From the NCBI RefSeq assembly GCF_900113865.1, contig NZ_FOQY01000015.1:1-64000 (forward strand): a stretch of 64,000 bases of DNA. The letters are read 5' to 3'. The stretch comes from Streptosporangium canum. Lineage in GTDB: Bacteria > Actinomycetota > Actinomycetes > Streptosporangiales > Streptosporangiaceae. Shown one piece after another: positions 9,344 through 17,907 of the stretch. The notes beneath the pieces were generated by a model that saw only the letters and a program-made list of their open reading frames with translations, was not told the origin of the DNA and did no database searches. Made by a program: the position numbers and the translations under genes. Position 1 is the first letter of the stretch. Every line of letters starts with the position of its first letter.

Positions 9344-9843
9344 GGCGAACTATGGGCATGGAACTTTCTCCGATTAATCAAATAGAACTTAAATATAATC
9401 ACGCCCAATAAGCAGTATATGGATAATTGTCCGCAAACGTGAAGTGCTGCAGACTGCTATGCATTAGCCGTCGGCCAACCCGTCTGCACATGGATTACTC
9501 GTTACAACATCTGAAACACGCACCTCGCCCTGGGATGCTTTAGCCCGATCACACACGAACAGCAGTTCGATAAAGCGCTGCTCGCTATATAACAGTCGGC
9601 GTCTGCGCTTCGGAGTTTCCCCGTTGTGAGAGTGCCCCAGGGAACAAGCCGACGGCGACACCGCATCATGCCTTGAGCCAGCTGCAAACCCAGCCGTCAG
9701 GCTTTGCAGCCAGGATGTTGTGGATCTGTCTTCACTAGCGTTCCATTGCCCCTTAGAGTTCATCGCACAGGCAAAGTGTGACCATTCGCAGTCAGCGGCT
9801 TTGCAAGCCTGACGTGGTGGCGGACGCCGGATCGGAGGCGGGT
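9344..9843. other. Intergenic, no gene seen
   Basis: About 500 bases with no convincing coding frame. Positions 9360-9440 are unusually AT-rich for this genome (runs such as taaatataatc). This could be a promoter, or foreign sequence left from an insertion. Confidence 0.5.
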
Positions 9844-10347
9844 ATGGCATCGCTGTTGGAACGTTTGGCCGCGGATGAGGCCGCGACCCGACAGCGGCTC
9901 ACCGATTTGCGGGAGCAGGTGACAGCCTTAGAAGAGCGGCTCTCCGAGCTGCTTATCGCTCAGAAGGTAGTCGCGCCGCTGCTGACGCAAAGGTCGGCTG
10001 CAGAGGGTGCAGCACAGGATCAATCTGATCAAGAGAAACCGTCTACCCCGCCTGAGGCAGACGCAGAGCCAGCCGGACCGCTAGCTGATGCACTGCTGGA
10101 ATTACCTGAGGTCGACAGGCGAGTGGTGTTGGCGATGGCTAGCGCGGGTCGGCCGTTGCGAGCCAGAGAGGTCGCGCAGGCGCTGGGTGAACCGGACATC
10201 CGTGGTCGAGTAGAAACCACACGTGCGAGGCTCAAGCGACTGGTGACCGCAGGCTGGCTGGCCGAAACCGAGCCAGGGCTGTTTTCGATCGTTACTGAAG
10301 TCAACGGGCACACCATGAAGGGAGCCGCCGACACCGACAAAGGCTGA
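9844..10347 (+). CDS. Coiled-coil plus winged-helix protein
   Basis: The 167-residue protein starts at ATG 9844, chosen because GGAGG lies five bases before it; an earlier in-frame ATG at 9778 has no such site. Residues 1-45 form a coiled coil (LLERLAADEAATRQRLTDLR and on), then an acidic Pro-rich linker, then a winged helix at roughly 83-150 (AREVAQALGEP, VETTRARLKRLVTAGWLAE). It is likely a DNA-binding accessory protein. It lies upstream of the recombinase/transposase module and ends before a strong hairpin. Confidence 0.6.
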   Translation: MASLLERLAADEAATRQRLTDLREQVTALEERLSELLIAQKVVAPLLTQRSAAEGAAQDQSDQEKPSTPPEADAEPAGPLADALLELPEVDRRVVLAMASAGRPLRAREVAQALGEPDIRGRVETTRARLKRLVTAGWLAETEPGLFSIVTEVNGHTMKGAADTDKG

Positions 10348-10409
10348 AATAGCCGGGGCAAGAGGTGGCAAGCAGGAAGTGCCGAATGCGTCCGGGCTTA
10401 AATAAGGGT

Positions 10410-10439
10410 GGTGCCGCCGAGTTGCACCTCGGCGGCACC
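10410..10439 (+). terminator. Hairpin downstream of the coiled-coil/winged-helix gene
   Basis: Perfect 12-bp arms (GGTGCCGCCGAG and its complement) with a 6-base loop, 63 bases after the stop at 10347. No T-tract follows, as is common for actinobacterial terminators. Confidence 0.5.
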
Positions 10440-10535
10440 GGTTGCGTGAGTGCCCCCATAGGTAAACAGAGGTGGCTCCGCGTTTCCGAGCGTAATGCAG
10501 CGCGCGTTCGTTCGGGGCCGTCGAGCCGTAATTCG

Positions 10536-10575
10536 CCCTGCCCTCCCGCGATCTGATGATCGCGGGAGGGCAGGG
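10536..10575 (-). terminator. Perfect 18-bp hairpin downstream of the HTH gene
   Basis: Arms 10536-10553 and 10558-10575 are fully complementary around a TGAT loop. On the minus strand it lies 51 bases past the stop of the 10626-10937 HTH gene, so a terminator role fits. A recombination or binding site for the neighbouring recombinase is another option, since no T-run follows on either strand. Confidence 0.45.
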
Positions 10576-10625
10576 ACGAGGAAGGAACGGCAGTGCCCCC
10601 GACACGCCAAGCAGGACCGCGACCA

Positions 10626-10937
10626 TCAAACGGAACCGTCACCGTTCGGTCCGGGCCACAACGACTTCCCTACAGCACGCCCGAGGCGAGCGACGGTGGC
10701 TACGTCCGGCCAACTGCGCCCGGCCAGCAGGTCAGCGATGGCTTGTCGATTGACCTCGGAAGCGGTGGCGAGCCGACGCAGGCTCAGATGCTGGGCGTCG
10801 ATGGCAGCAGCCAGATGACGGGCGATGTGCTGAACGGTCTCGGCAGCGACGTGCCCGGACAGGTCCGCGTTGGGCCAGGCGTCCGGATCATTGGCCAGTT
10901 CCCGCGGCGCCCGGGCACGGGCTTGCCCTCCGACCAT
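10626..10937 (-). CDS. Helix-turn-helix protein divergent from the recombinase gene
   Basis: A 103-residue protein with one XRE-type HTH: LSLRRLATASEVNRQAIADL, then LAGRSWPDVATVARLGRAVG. ATG 10937 has AGGAG nine bases upstream. It is divergent from the recombinase-like gene at 11010 with a 72-bp gap, a layout that suggests it represses its own promoter and the recombinase-transposase pair. Confidence 0.65.
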   Translation of the reverse strand: MVGGQARARAPRELANDPDAWPNADLSGHVAAETVQHIARHLAAAIDAQHLSLRRLATASEVNRQAIADLLAGRSWPDVATVARLGRAVGKSLWPGPNGDGSV

Positions 10938-11009
10938 CGCGAAGTTCTCCTATCGGTCGATACCTTCAGAACCCAGGGCGGCTGCTTGTCCAGCCGGTAT
11001 GAGTGGTGC

Positions 11010-11930
11010 ATGAAGCTCAGTCCCGCCGCTTCGGCCAAGATCACCGCTTATCGACCGAGACAAGCCCCGCCAGAGTGGGAGCAGGTAGCCGACCGGGTGC
11101 GAATGCTGGTGGCAGCCAGTGCTCACATGAGCCCCTACAACGTTGAACGGCTGCTGCACGTCACTGCCCGGCTGGCGATCTGGTGTCACCGCCAGGGCAT
11201 GGCACATGATCCGGAGGTCTGGCTGCGGCACGAGACGATCGACGCGTTCGTCCTGGCCGGCTGCACAGATCTGGCTCCGCGCTCGGCCCAGACCTACCGA
11301 GCCTGGCTGCGTCGAATGCGCGCGACCCTGGCTTGGATCGAGCGCGGTGAACGCGTCCCGCCGGCGCTGAAAGCGCCTGCTGATCGTTCGGCTCCTTATA
11401 GTCCGACACACTTGGCCCGGTTGCGCTCGTGGGCGGAGAACCTGACCGGGCAGGCACGCAGTGACGCCTTGGCATTGATGGGGCTCGCCGTAGGGTGCGG
11501 CTTGGCTCCGGGTGAACTGGCGGCAATCCGCGGCGAGCATGTCCGCCCCATCGGTTCCGGCGCGGTCGTGGTCGACGCGTCGCACCTGGGCCGGTTGATC
11601 GTCGCACGAGCCACGTGGGAGCAGCATCTGGCCGAGGCCGCCGCCCTGGCAGGTGACCGGTATCTGTTTCGGCCCCGGCGTACCACTACCTACGCCAAGA
11701 ACCTCATCAACTCGTGGAGCACCCGTCACAGACCGACCAGCGGCCTGCCGACACTGTCTGTTCGCAGGCTTCGCGCCAGCTGGATCGTGGAACTGCTCAG
11801 TGATCGCATCGATCCGGCCGTAGTAGCCGCCGCAGCCGGCCTCACCTCGCCCGCGCTGGCCCGCTATCAGCATTTCGTACCTCCCCTGGATGAGGAGACC
11901 GCTACCGCGCTGCTGCGCGGCCGCCCGTAA
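11010..11930 (+). CDS. Tyrosine-recombinase-fold protein with degenerate active site
   Basis: The 306-residue protein starts at ATG 11010; the open frame further upstream overlaps the divergent HTH gene and looks non-coding. The N-terminal half resembles a core-binding SAM-like domain (SAQTYRAWLRRMRATLAW). The C-terminal half has the recombinase layout: CGLAPGELAAIRGEHV at 163-178 corresponds to box I, where the usual Arg (GLRxxEL) reads Ala; SVRRLRASW at 250-258 replaces HxLRHS; and Y286 in ARYQHF is the candidate nucleophile. Missing catalytic residues suggest an altered or accessory function. Its stop overlaps the transposase start (TAATG), so the two are translationally coupled. Confidence 0.6.
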   Translation: MKLSPAASAKITAYRPRQAPPEWEQVADRVRMLVAASAHMSPYNVERLLHVTARLAIWCHRQGMAHDPEVWLRHETIDAFVLAGCTDLAPRSAQTYRAWLRRMRATLAWIERGERVPPALKAPADRSAPYSPTHLARLRSWAENLTGQARSDALALMGLAVGCGLAPGELAAIRGEHVRPIGSGAVVVDASHLGRLIVARATWEQHLAEAAALAGDRYLFRPRRTTTYAKNLINSWSTRHRPTSGLPTLSVRRLRASWIVELLSDRIDPAVVAAAAGLTSPALARYQHFVPPLDEETATALLRGRP

Positions 11931-13699
11931 TGACCGCTCGGTCCTTTCGACGGCGCACCGTGCGGGTGGTCGAGTGCCGTCCGCGCCCGCTCACCGACAC
12001 ACCGCTGCAGGTACCGGACGCCGCTGTCGGCCAAATGAGCCACCTGCTGGACCACAGCGGCGTCGTTGCCCTGATCGCGGCCGAGCTGGCTGGACGACCT
12101 GGCCCGCGAGGACTGCCGATCCGCACCGTGCTGCTCGGGCTGCTGCTGTCCATCCACTACATCGGCAAGGCCACCCTCTGTGACGCTTGGCGGCTGGTCA
12201 CTTTCAGCCTCACTCCTGCAGCTCAAGACCGTTTGAGCCTGAAACCGATCAATCCTGACGACCCATACGAGCGGCTCGCGAGTTCCCGACGCTTCTACCG
12301 AGCCTTCGACCGGATCACCAGCACGCTGGACCCCGCCCGCACCGATCGGCGCACCCGCTTGCCCCGGCACAAGGCCATCCAGCACGCTGTTGCTTGGGAG
12401 GACGATGATCCTGAGCACCGGCGTCTGCGTGACCTGCTGCAAACCATCGTCACGAACCTGATCCTCGCCCCCGTGGTCCAGGACAAAGGTCGCCGCTACT
12501 TCAAGTACTACCAAGGTCACGTCGGCATCGACGCCACCGCCATGCCTACCTGGGCCAAACCACCTCGTGCCAACAGAGGTCTGGCCTCGACCGAGATCAC
12601 CGCAGGCTGGCACCACAGCGCCGGCAATGACCGGCCCACCTTCGGCTACAGCGCCACCCTCGCTACCGCCACCCGAACCCGCACCACCCTGGGCACCTAC
12701 CCACAACTCGTGCTTGGCCTGGTCATCGACACCCCGCACAAACGCATCGGCCAAAACGCGATCACCACTTTGCATGGCTTCGCCCCACTCGGCCTGCCCG
12801 TCGGCGCCCTCGCCGTCGACCGCGCCTACACCGACCAGGCCACCGAGCACTTCGCTCGCCCAGCCCGCGCCCTCGGATATCACCTGGTACTCGACTACAA
12901 ACAAGACCAGCGCGGTCTGCAGGGCAGCGCACACGGCGCCCTGCTCATCGACGGGAACCTCGCCTGCCCGCTGATGCCCACACCGCTGATCCACGCCACC
13001 AAAGGCCTGGACGACAAGACCGTCCGCACCCCACCCGAGCAACTGAACGAGCTGATCGCAGCGCGCGAGCCCTACTGGCTCAAGCTCAAACAGAGCGCCG
13101 ACGCCCAAGGACGCATACGACTGCAATGCCCGGCCGCGGGTCCTTCCCCCTCGGTGACCTGCCCGCGCCTCAACCGCACCCGCCCTACCCCGCCCGCCTC
13201 TCCCGCGGCGGTGGATCTGACCAACGCTCGTCAGCGCGACGCCCACCTGGCCGCCAAACCCACGATCCAACTGCCCGACAACGAGAGAAAACGACTGCTT
13301 CCCCTGGCCGAGCTGCCACGCATCTGCCAGAAGTCGACCATCACGCTGCGTCCCGACGACCTCGGAATCAAGGACAAGCTCCGTCAAGACCGGCGTTACC
13401 TCACTCCCACCTGGCAGGACGCCTACAGGAGCATCCGAGCCAACACCGAAGGCGTCAACGGCAGGATCAAGGGCCACCACATCGATATCGGCGATCCGAT
13501 GAACCGGCTCGCGCACGGCCGCGTGGCCCAAACGCTGCTGACCGCGCTCATGGTCTGCCTGGCCAACCAGCACATCCTGCTCAGCTGGCGGCAAACCCAC
13601 GACCGCACCGAGCAGCCCGCACCTCAGGACACGCCAACGCCTGACGAGCACGACCCCGCCCCGCCCAAGGCAGACAGCAGACCACCACCACGCGAGTGA
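11930..13699 (+). CDS. DDE transposase-like protein
   Basis: A 589-residue protein with RNase-H-fold transposase features: D201 in GHVGIDATAMPTW, D297 in GALAVDRAYTDQ and E507 in IRANTEGVNGRIKGHH, the order and context of IS1182/IS4-type DDE enzymes. A cluster of basic residues precedes the last Glu. The N-terminal 150 residues would carry the DNA-binding part. The C-terminal 35 residues are a Pro/Asp-rich tail that looks unstructured. It begins within the stop codon of the recombinase-like gene. Intact length suggests it could still be active. Confidence 0.7.
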   Translation: MTARSFRRRTVRVVECRPRPLTDTPLQVPDAAVGQMSHLLDHSGVVALIAAELAGRPGPRGLPIRTVLLGLLLSIHYIGKATLCDAWRLVTFSLTPAAQDRLSLKPINPDDPYERLASSRRFYRAFDRITSTLDPARTDRRTRLPRHKAIQHAVAWEDDDPEHRRLRDLLQTIVTNLILAPVVQDKGRRYFKYYQGHVGIDATAMPTWAKPPRANRGLASTEITAGWHHSAGNDRPTFGYSATLATATRTRTTLGTYPQLVLGLVIDTPHKRIGQNAITTLHGFAPLGLPVGALAVDRAYTDQATEHFARPARALGYHLVLDYKQDQRGLQGSAHGALLIDGNLACPLMPTPLIHATKGLDDKTVRTPPEQLNELIAAREPYWLKLKQSADAQGRIRLQCPAAGPSPSVTCPRLNRTRPTPPASPAAVDLTNARQRDAHLAAKPTIQLPDNERKRLLPLAELPRICQKSTITLRPDDLGIKDKLRQDRRYLTPTWQDAYRSIRANTEGVNGRIKGHHIDIGDPMNRLAHGRVAQTLLTALMVCLANQHILLSWRQTHDRTEQPAPQDTPTPDEHDPAPPKADSRPPPRE

Positions 13700-13873
13700 T
13701 CCGCCCTGCCACCAGCCGCACAACATCACGACGACCGCTGGGTTTCGCACGCCCATCGGCCGATCCCACACGCGCTCACAGTGATCCACAACCACCAGCG
13801 CCCTCCGCCAGGGCCACCGCACGAGCCGAAATCAGCCCACCCAGCGGCCACAGAGCCTCGGAAACGAGGAAAT

Positions 13874-13899
13874 CCCGCCCGATCAAGCGATCGGACGGG
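13874..13899 (-). terminator. Terminator-like hairpin downstream of tRNA-Ala
   Basis: Arms of 11 bp (one mismatch) around an AAGC loop. On the minus strand it is followed by ATTTCCTCGTTTCC, which is pyrimidine-rich. It would end the tRNA transcript. Confidence 0.5.
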
Positions 13900-13909
13900 A
13901 TCTCGTCAC

Positions 13910-13935
13910 CTGTTCCTGAGCTAACTCAAGAACAG
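13910..13935. terminator. Second hairpin between the island and tRNA-Ala
   Basis: CTGTTCCTGAG pairs with CTCAAGAACAG (one mismatch) around a CTAA loop, directly beside the tRNA 3' end. It may assist termination, or be part of the attachment region. Confidence 0.4.
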
Positions 13936-13942
13936 CTCCTTG

Positions 13943-14016
13943 TGGAGATGAGGGGATTCGAACCCCTGACCCCTTCGATGCGAACGAAGTGCGCTACCGG
14001 ACTGCGCTACATCCCC
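13943..14016 (-). tRNA. tRNA-Ala (anticodon CGC)
   Basis: A full cloverleaf is visible on the minus strand: acceptor GGGGATG with CATCTCC, D-arm GCGC/GCGC, anticodon stem CTTCG/CGAAG with loop TTCGCAT giving CGC, and T-arm AGGGG-TTCGAAT-CCCCT. The 3' CCA is not encoded. The 3' end faces the accessory island, the usual side for tRNA-targeted integration. Confidence 0.93.
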
Positions 14017-14073
14017 AAGACGTGCACTAGATTAGCAAACTTCCTGAGCCGCTCGCGCCATTCACGGCGAAGA

Positions 14074-14673
14074 TCAATCGCCGACCGCACGGCGGGGGGC
14101 CTCGGCGTACTGGTCGAAGATCTCGTCCCGGTGCGCGGCCAGGTCGATGATCTCCGCGACCGGTTGCCGGGCCTCCAACCGGGCGGCCCGGCGCCGGGCA
14201 CGCCTGGCACGTTCCGCGCGGGCCTGAGCGGCGGCCCTGCGCTGCTCGGCGTCGATCTGGACCGAGACCCGCAGAATAGCCAGATAAGTCCCCAGAAGCA
14301 CCACTGAGGGCGCGACACCCCACCAGGGGATGATCTGGACGGCGGCCGTGACCATCGAGGCGAGAAGCAGGAGCGTGCACCAGAAGGTCAGCCGCCTGCG
14401 TTTGGCCACCTGCACCGCCCGGCGCCGCCGCTCGGCGCGGCGGCGGTCGTCCGAGGCCCGCGGCGGCCGGGACTCGGTCGTGGTCGCCCCCATGGGTACG
14501 AGATCGGACCTGGTGTCGGAGGCCTCGTCCTCGATCGGCTGCTCGTCCGGGGCGTACGGCTCAGCGCCCTTGTCGGGCTCGGCGAAGGTGGGGCGGTCCC
14601 GGCGCAGCCACATGGGAACGAGGACGCACAACCACATTATGACAATGGCCAGATAGAGAAGAGCGCTGCTCAC
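14074..14673 (-). CDS. glpR: Divisome-associated membrane protein SepX/GlpR
   Basis: A 199-residue protein with an N-terminal membrane helix (ALLYLAIVIMWLCVLVPMWL then RRDRP), a long disordered linker, a second hydrophobic pair at about 95-133, and an Arg/Ala-rich helical tail. The N-terminal helix ending in VPMWLRR is diagnostic for the actinobacterial SepX/GlpR family, which recruits the gephyrin-like protein Glp to the division site with FtsZ. The Glp/MoeA gene lies 2 kb upstream on the same strand. The assignment rests on motif and neighbourhood. Confidence 0.8.
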   Translation of the reverse strand: MSSALLYLAIVIMWLCVLVPMWLRRDRPTFAEPDKGAEPYAPDEQPIEDEASDTRSDLVPMGATTTESRPPRASDDRRRAERRRRAVQVAKRRRLTFWCTLLLLASMVTAAVQIIPWWGVAPSVVLLGTYLAILRVSVQIDAEQRRAAAQARAERARRARRRAARLEARQPVAEIIDLAAHRDEIFDQYAEAPRRAVGD

Positions 14674-14797
14674 GGCAGCCTCCGGGCAGCATGAAAACGC
14701 CTGTGGTCTCTTGGCGTCTTCAATGTGCTCACGTCACGCACCGTAAGACCGCGTGTCACTATTTGACGAGTATTCAGTGCGGTGTGTCGCGAGATCT

Positions 14798-15454
14798 TCA
14801 AACCTCTTCATGGGGAGCGCCACCATGGGCCGCCGATTCTCGGGCCCTCCGCCACCGCACGAGCAGGCCTCTTGGTGCGTCTTCGACCGTGAGCGCGTAA
14901 CAAATGTGGTCACGCCAAGCACCGTCGATGTGCAGATGTCGCCTTCTGATGCCTTCTTCCCTGAAGCCCAGCTTTTCAACCACCCTGCGACTTGCGTGAT
15001 TCTCCGGCCTGATGTTGGCCTCCACCCGGTGCAGCCCGGTGGTGAAGAAACAGTGGTCGACCGCCATGGCCACGGCGGTGGGAATGATGCCCCGGCCGGC
15101 CAGGGCGCCGTCCACCCAGTAGCCGATCTGGGCCGACCTGGCCGAGCCCCAGACGATGGCGCCGACGGTGAGCTGCCCGGCGAAGACGCCCTCGTAGGTG
15201 ACGACCCAGGGCAGCGCGAGCCCCTGCCGTGCCTCCCTGCGAAGGGTGCCGGCCATCGAGATGTAGGGGCCGAGGCCCGTCCTGAACAGGGGGGTCTCAG
15301 GATTGCTGGGCTCCCAGGGACGGAGCCAGTTGGCGTTGCGCAGCCGCGACTCCCGCCAGACACGCACATCCCGCAGGCGCAGCGGCCGAAGTCCCACCGG
15401 GCCTTCCGTCAGGGTCACCGGCCAGCCACGTAGTCGATCCACGCCCTCCATCAT
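14798..15454 (-). CDS. GNAT-family N-acetyltransferase (RimJ-like)
   Basis: A 218-residue protein with the GNAT fold: substrate-side strand RPLRLRDVRVW, core strand AQIGYWVDGALAGRGI holding the acetyl-CoA pyrophosphate loop (here AGRGI), and NHASRRVVEKLGFREEG near the end. This is the RimJ/RimL subgroup, which acetylates protein N-termini, often of ribosomal proteins. It sits in the usual actinobacterial place between mog and glpR, all on the minus strand. Confidence 0.85.
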   Translation of the reverse strand: MMEGVDRLRGWPVTLTEGPVGLRPLRLRDVRVWRESRLRNANWLRPWEPSNPETPLFRTGLGPYISMAGTLRREARQGLALPWVVTYEGVFAGQLTVGAIVWGSARSAQIGYWVDGALAGRGIIPTAVAMAVDHCFFTTGLHRVEANIRPENHASRRVVEKLGFREEGIRRRHLHIDGAWRDHICYALTVEDAPRGLLVRWRRARESAAHGGAPHEEV

Positions 15455-15496
15455 CCCCCCAAGACACGCCGGGTGCCATGGAGTCCTTCAGGCGGC

Positions 15497-15970
15497 TCAG
15501 CGTGGGTGGTCTCCCCCCCGGATCTGGTCCACGACATGCTCGAGCACGGGCAGGAGTACGGCCATGCCGTCGCGGACCCCTCCGGTGGAGCCCGGCAGGT
15601 TGACGATCAGGCTGCCGCCGGCCTGCCCGGCGAGCCCGCGGGACAGGATCGAGGTGGGCACCCTGTCACGGCTGGACTGGCGGATGGCCTCGGCGATGCC
15701 GGGGATCTCCCGGTCCAGCACCCGCGCGGTCATCTCCGGGGTGAGGTCGGCCGGGGTCAGCCCGGTGCCGCCGGTGGTGACGATCACGTCGTATCCCTCG
15801 GCCACCCCCGCCCGCAGGGCCAGCTCGACCTCGTAACCGTCGGGGACCACCCGGGGGCCGTCCACGTCGCATCCGGCCTCGGCGAGGAGTTCGGCCAGCA
15901 GTTTCCCGGATTTATCCTCGTATATCCCGGCGGAGGCCCGGTTGGACGCCGTGATCACCAGAGCTCTCAT
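15497..15970 (-). CDS. mog: MogA/MoaB-family molybdopterin adenylyltransferase
   Basis: 157 residues. The MPT-binding fold shows the conserved TTGGTGLTPADLTPE motif and a C-terminal VNLPGSTGGVRDG loop. The protein adenylates molybdopterin before molybdate insertion. It lies between moaC and the acetyltransferase gene in a Moco cluster; 139 bp separate it from moaC, with repeated GCACCCGC units in the gap. Confidence 0.9.
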   Translation of the reverse strand: MRALVITASNRASAGIYEDKSGKLLAELLAEAGCDVDGPRVVPDGYEVELALRAGVAEGYDVIVTTGGTGLTPADLTPEMTARVLDREIPGIAEAIRQSSRDRVPTSILSRGLAGQAGGSLIVNLPGSTGGVRDGMAVLLPVLEHVVDQIRGGDHPR

Positions 15971-16109
15971 GCCGCCATCCTCCCATCCTCCCAGCCTCGC
16001 GCACCGCGGCCGCCTTCAGACCCCGGCAGGCGCATCCGCACCCGCGTCGGCACCCGCACCCGCACCCGCGTCGACACCGGCACCCGCGCTGGCCGTCGGC
16101 CGCCAGTGA

Positions 16110-16589
16110 TCAGGTCTGCCGGTTCCACACCCCGGTCTTGCCGCCGGTCTTCTCCTCGACCCGGACGTCGGTGATCACGGCTGCCGGGTCCACCGCCTTG
16201 ACCATGTCGATCAGCGCGAGCGCGGCGACCGAGACGGCGGTCAGCGCCTCCATCTCGACACCGGTCCGGTCGGCGGTCTTGACCCGGGCGGTGATCTCCA
16301 CGCCGTCGTCGACCACGGCCAGCTCGACCTTCACCCCGTGCAGCGCGATCGGGTGGCAGAGCGGGATCAGGTCGGGAGTGCGCTTGGCGCCCATGATGCC
16401 CGCGATCCGCGCGGTGCCGATCGCGTCGCCCTTGGGGATGTCCCCCGACCTCAGCAGGGCCACGGCCTCGGTCGACAGCAGCACCTTGCCGGTGGCGCTC
16501 GCCGTACGGACGGAGACGTCCTTGGCGGAGACGTCCACCATGCGTGCCGCGCCGGTCTTATCGATATGCGTGAATCCACTCATACGCAC
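16110..16589 (-). CDS. moaC: Cyclic pyranopterin monophosphate synthase
   Basis: 159 residues. It has the MoaC marks MVDVSAKD, LIPLCHPI and the active-site stretch TGVEMEALTAVSVAALALID with a conserved Lys (MVKAVDP). It forms the pterin intermediate of molybdenum cofactor with MoaA. The GTG at 16589 has AGGG six bases upstream; an ATG two codons later (16583) is an alternative start. It lies between glp/moeA and mog. Confidence 0.92.
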   Translation of the reverse strand: MRMSGFTHIDKTGAARMVDVSAKDVSVRTASATGKVLLSTEAVALLRSGDIPKGDAIGTARIAGIMGAKRTPDLIPLCHPIALHGVKVELAVVDDGVEITARVKTADRTGVEMEALTAVSVAALALIDMVKAVDPAAVITDVRVEEKTGGKTGVWNRQT

Positions 16590-16701
16590 ACAATGCCCTG
16601 TGTCGCGGCGCCCGCGCTCACGGCACCGGCTCGCGCGCTCCGTCCGCTCGCCCGGATCACCGCAGCCGCCCCGATCACCGCAGCCACCCGGATCCGCCCG
16701 T

Positions 16702-17907
16702 TCACAGGGGGATGGCCTCCACAGTCGCGCCCTCGGGCAGTTCGGTGACGTCCTCGGGGAGCACGATCAGGGCGTTGGCCGCGGCCAGGGCGGCGAGCTG
16801 GTGCGAGCCCTGCCCCCGCACCGGTGTGACGGTCCCGTCGGCGGCCAGCACCGCCCGCAGGTAGGACCGCCTGCCCTGGGGCGAGCGGAGCGGTGAGGCG
16901 GTCACGGCGCGCACCGTCGGCGCGGGCCCGGCGGGCAGGCCGCGCATCTTCCGCAGCGCCGGCCGGACGAACAACATGAATGACACGAAGGACGACACCG
17001 GATTGCCCGGCAGCGCGAAGATCGGAATCTGGTCCTCGCCCACCACGCCGAACCCCTGGGGCATGCCCGGCTGCATGGCGACGCGGTCGAACCGGACCGT
17101 GCCAAGAGGGCCGAGCGCCTCCTTGACCGGCTCGTAGGCTCCCATCGAGACGCCGCCGCTGGTGATCACGGCGTCGGCCCGCAGGAGCTGCGCGTCGAGC
17201 TGGTGGAGGAACAGCCGGGCGTCGTCGGCCACGACTCCGGCCCGGTACCCGTCGCCTCCGGCCTCGCGGACGGCGGCGACCAGGGTGTAGCTGTTGGACT
17301 CCCAGATCTGGCCGGGAGCCAGAGGGGTGCCGGGCTCGGCCAGCTCCGCGCCTGTGGAGATCACCACGACCCTCGGCCGGGGCCGTACCAGCACCCGGCG
17401 GCGGCCGACCCCGGCCAGGATGCCGAGCTGCGCGGGGCCGATCAAGGTCCCCGCCGGCAGCACGACCTCACCGGCGCGCACGTCCTCGCCCGCCCGGCGG
17501 ATCGCGTGTCCCGGCGGCGCCGACCGGCCGATCGTGACCTGGGCCGTGCCGCCGTCGGTCCACTCGACCGGGACCACGGCGTCGGCCCCCTCGGGCATCG
17601 GGGCGCCGGTCATGATCCGCGTGACCGTGCCGGGGCCGACGGTGAGCCGCCCGTCGTCACCGGCCGCGATGTCGCCGAGCACCGGCAGCGTCACCGGGGC
17701 CTGCCTGACGTCCTCGGCCCGTACGGCGTAGCCGTCCATGGCCGAGTTGTCGAACGGCGGCAGCGGGACCGGGGAGGTGACCTCCTCGGCCAGGGTCGTG
17801 CCCAGCGCCTGCTCCAGGTCCACCTCCAGCGGGGCGAGCGCCCGCACGGTGAGCAGGATGTCCGCCAGGTGGTCGTCAACCGATCTCATCGGGCTCGTCG
17901 GGGTCAT
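16702..17907 (-). CDS. glp: Gephyrin-like molybdotransferase Glp / MoeA
   Basis: 401 residues with MoeA domain order: N-terminal VDDHLADIL and FDNSAMDGYAVRAEDV, TRIMTGAPMPEGADAVV, the MPT-binding domain with VISTGAEL and TSGGVSMGAYEPVKEAL, then FALPGNPVSSFVSF. The enzyme inserts molybdate into adenylated molybdopterin. In actinobacteria this copy (Glp) also acts in cell division with GlpR and FtsZ, and a glpR gene is nearby. Its start overlaps the galU stop by four bases (ATGA), so the two are coupled. Confidence 0.9.
   Translation of the reverse strand: MTPTSPMRSVDDHLADILLTVRALAPLEVDLEQALGTTLAEEVTSPVPLPPFDNSAMDGYAVRAEDVRQAPVTLPVLGDIAAGDDGRLTVGPGTVTRIMTGAPMPEGADAVVPVEWTDGGTAQVTIGRSAPPGHAIRRAGEDVRAGEVVLPAGTLIGPAQLGILAGVGRRRVLVRPRPRVVVISTGAELAEPGTPLAPGQIWESNSYTLVAAVREAGGDGYRAGVVADDARLFLHQLDAQLLRADAVITSGGVSMGAYEPVKEALGPLGTVRFDRVAMQPGMPQGFGVVGEDQIPIFALPGNPVSSFVSFMLFVRPALRKMRGLPAGPAPTVRAVTASPLRSPQGRRSYLRAVLAADGTVTPVRGQGSHQLAALAAANALIVLPEDVTELPEGATVEAIPL

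Larger units (their letters stand above)
10626..13699. mobile_element. Candidate mobile module: HTH regulator, recombinase-fold protein and DDE transposase
   Basis: The three genes form a compact unit: a divergent HTH regulator and two overlapping plus-strand genes, a tyrosine-recombinase-fold protein and a DDE transposase. I could not identify terminal inverted repeats or a target-site duplication by eye, so the true ends are unknown and may include the 9844 gene on the left. Confidence 0.4.

Noticed and set aside
9464..9850. 128-codon minus-strand frame in the AT-rich gap
   Set aside because: No ribosome site, mixed composition and no motif; overlaps the start of the better supported plus-strand gene.
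11867..13822. 651-codon open frame on the minus strand opposite the transposase gene
   Set aside because: Its product is low-complexity Gly/Val/Arg-rich without motifs; the plus strand carries a DDE transposase with clear active-site motifs. It is an antisense shadow of high-GC coding sequence.
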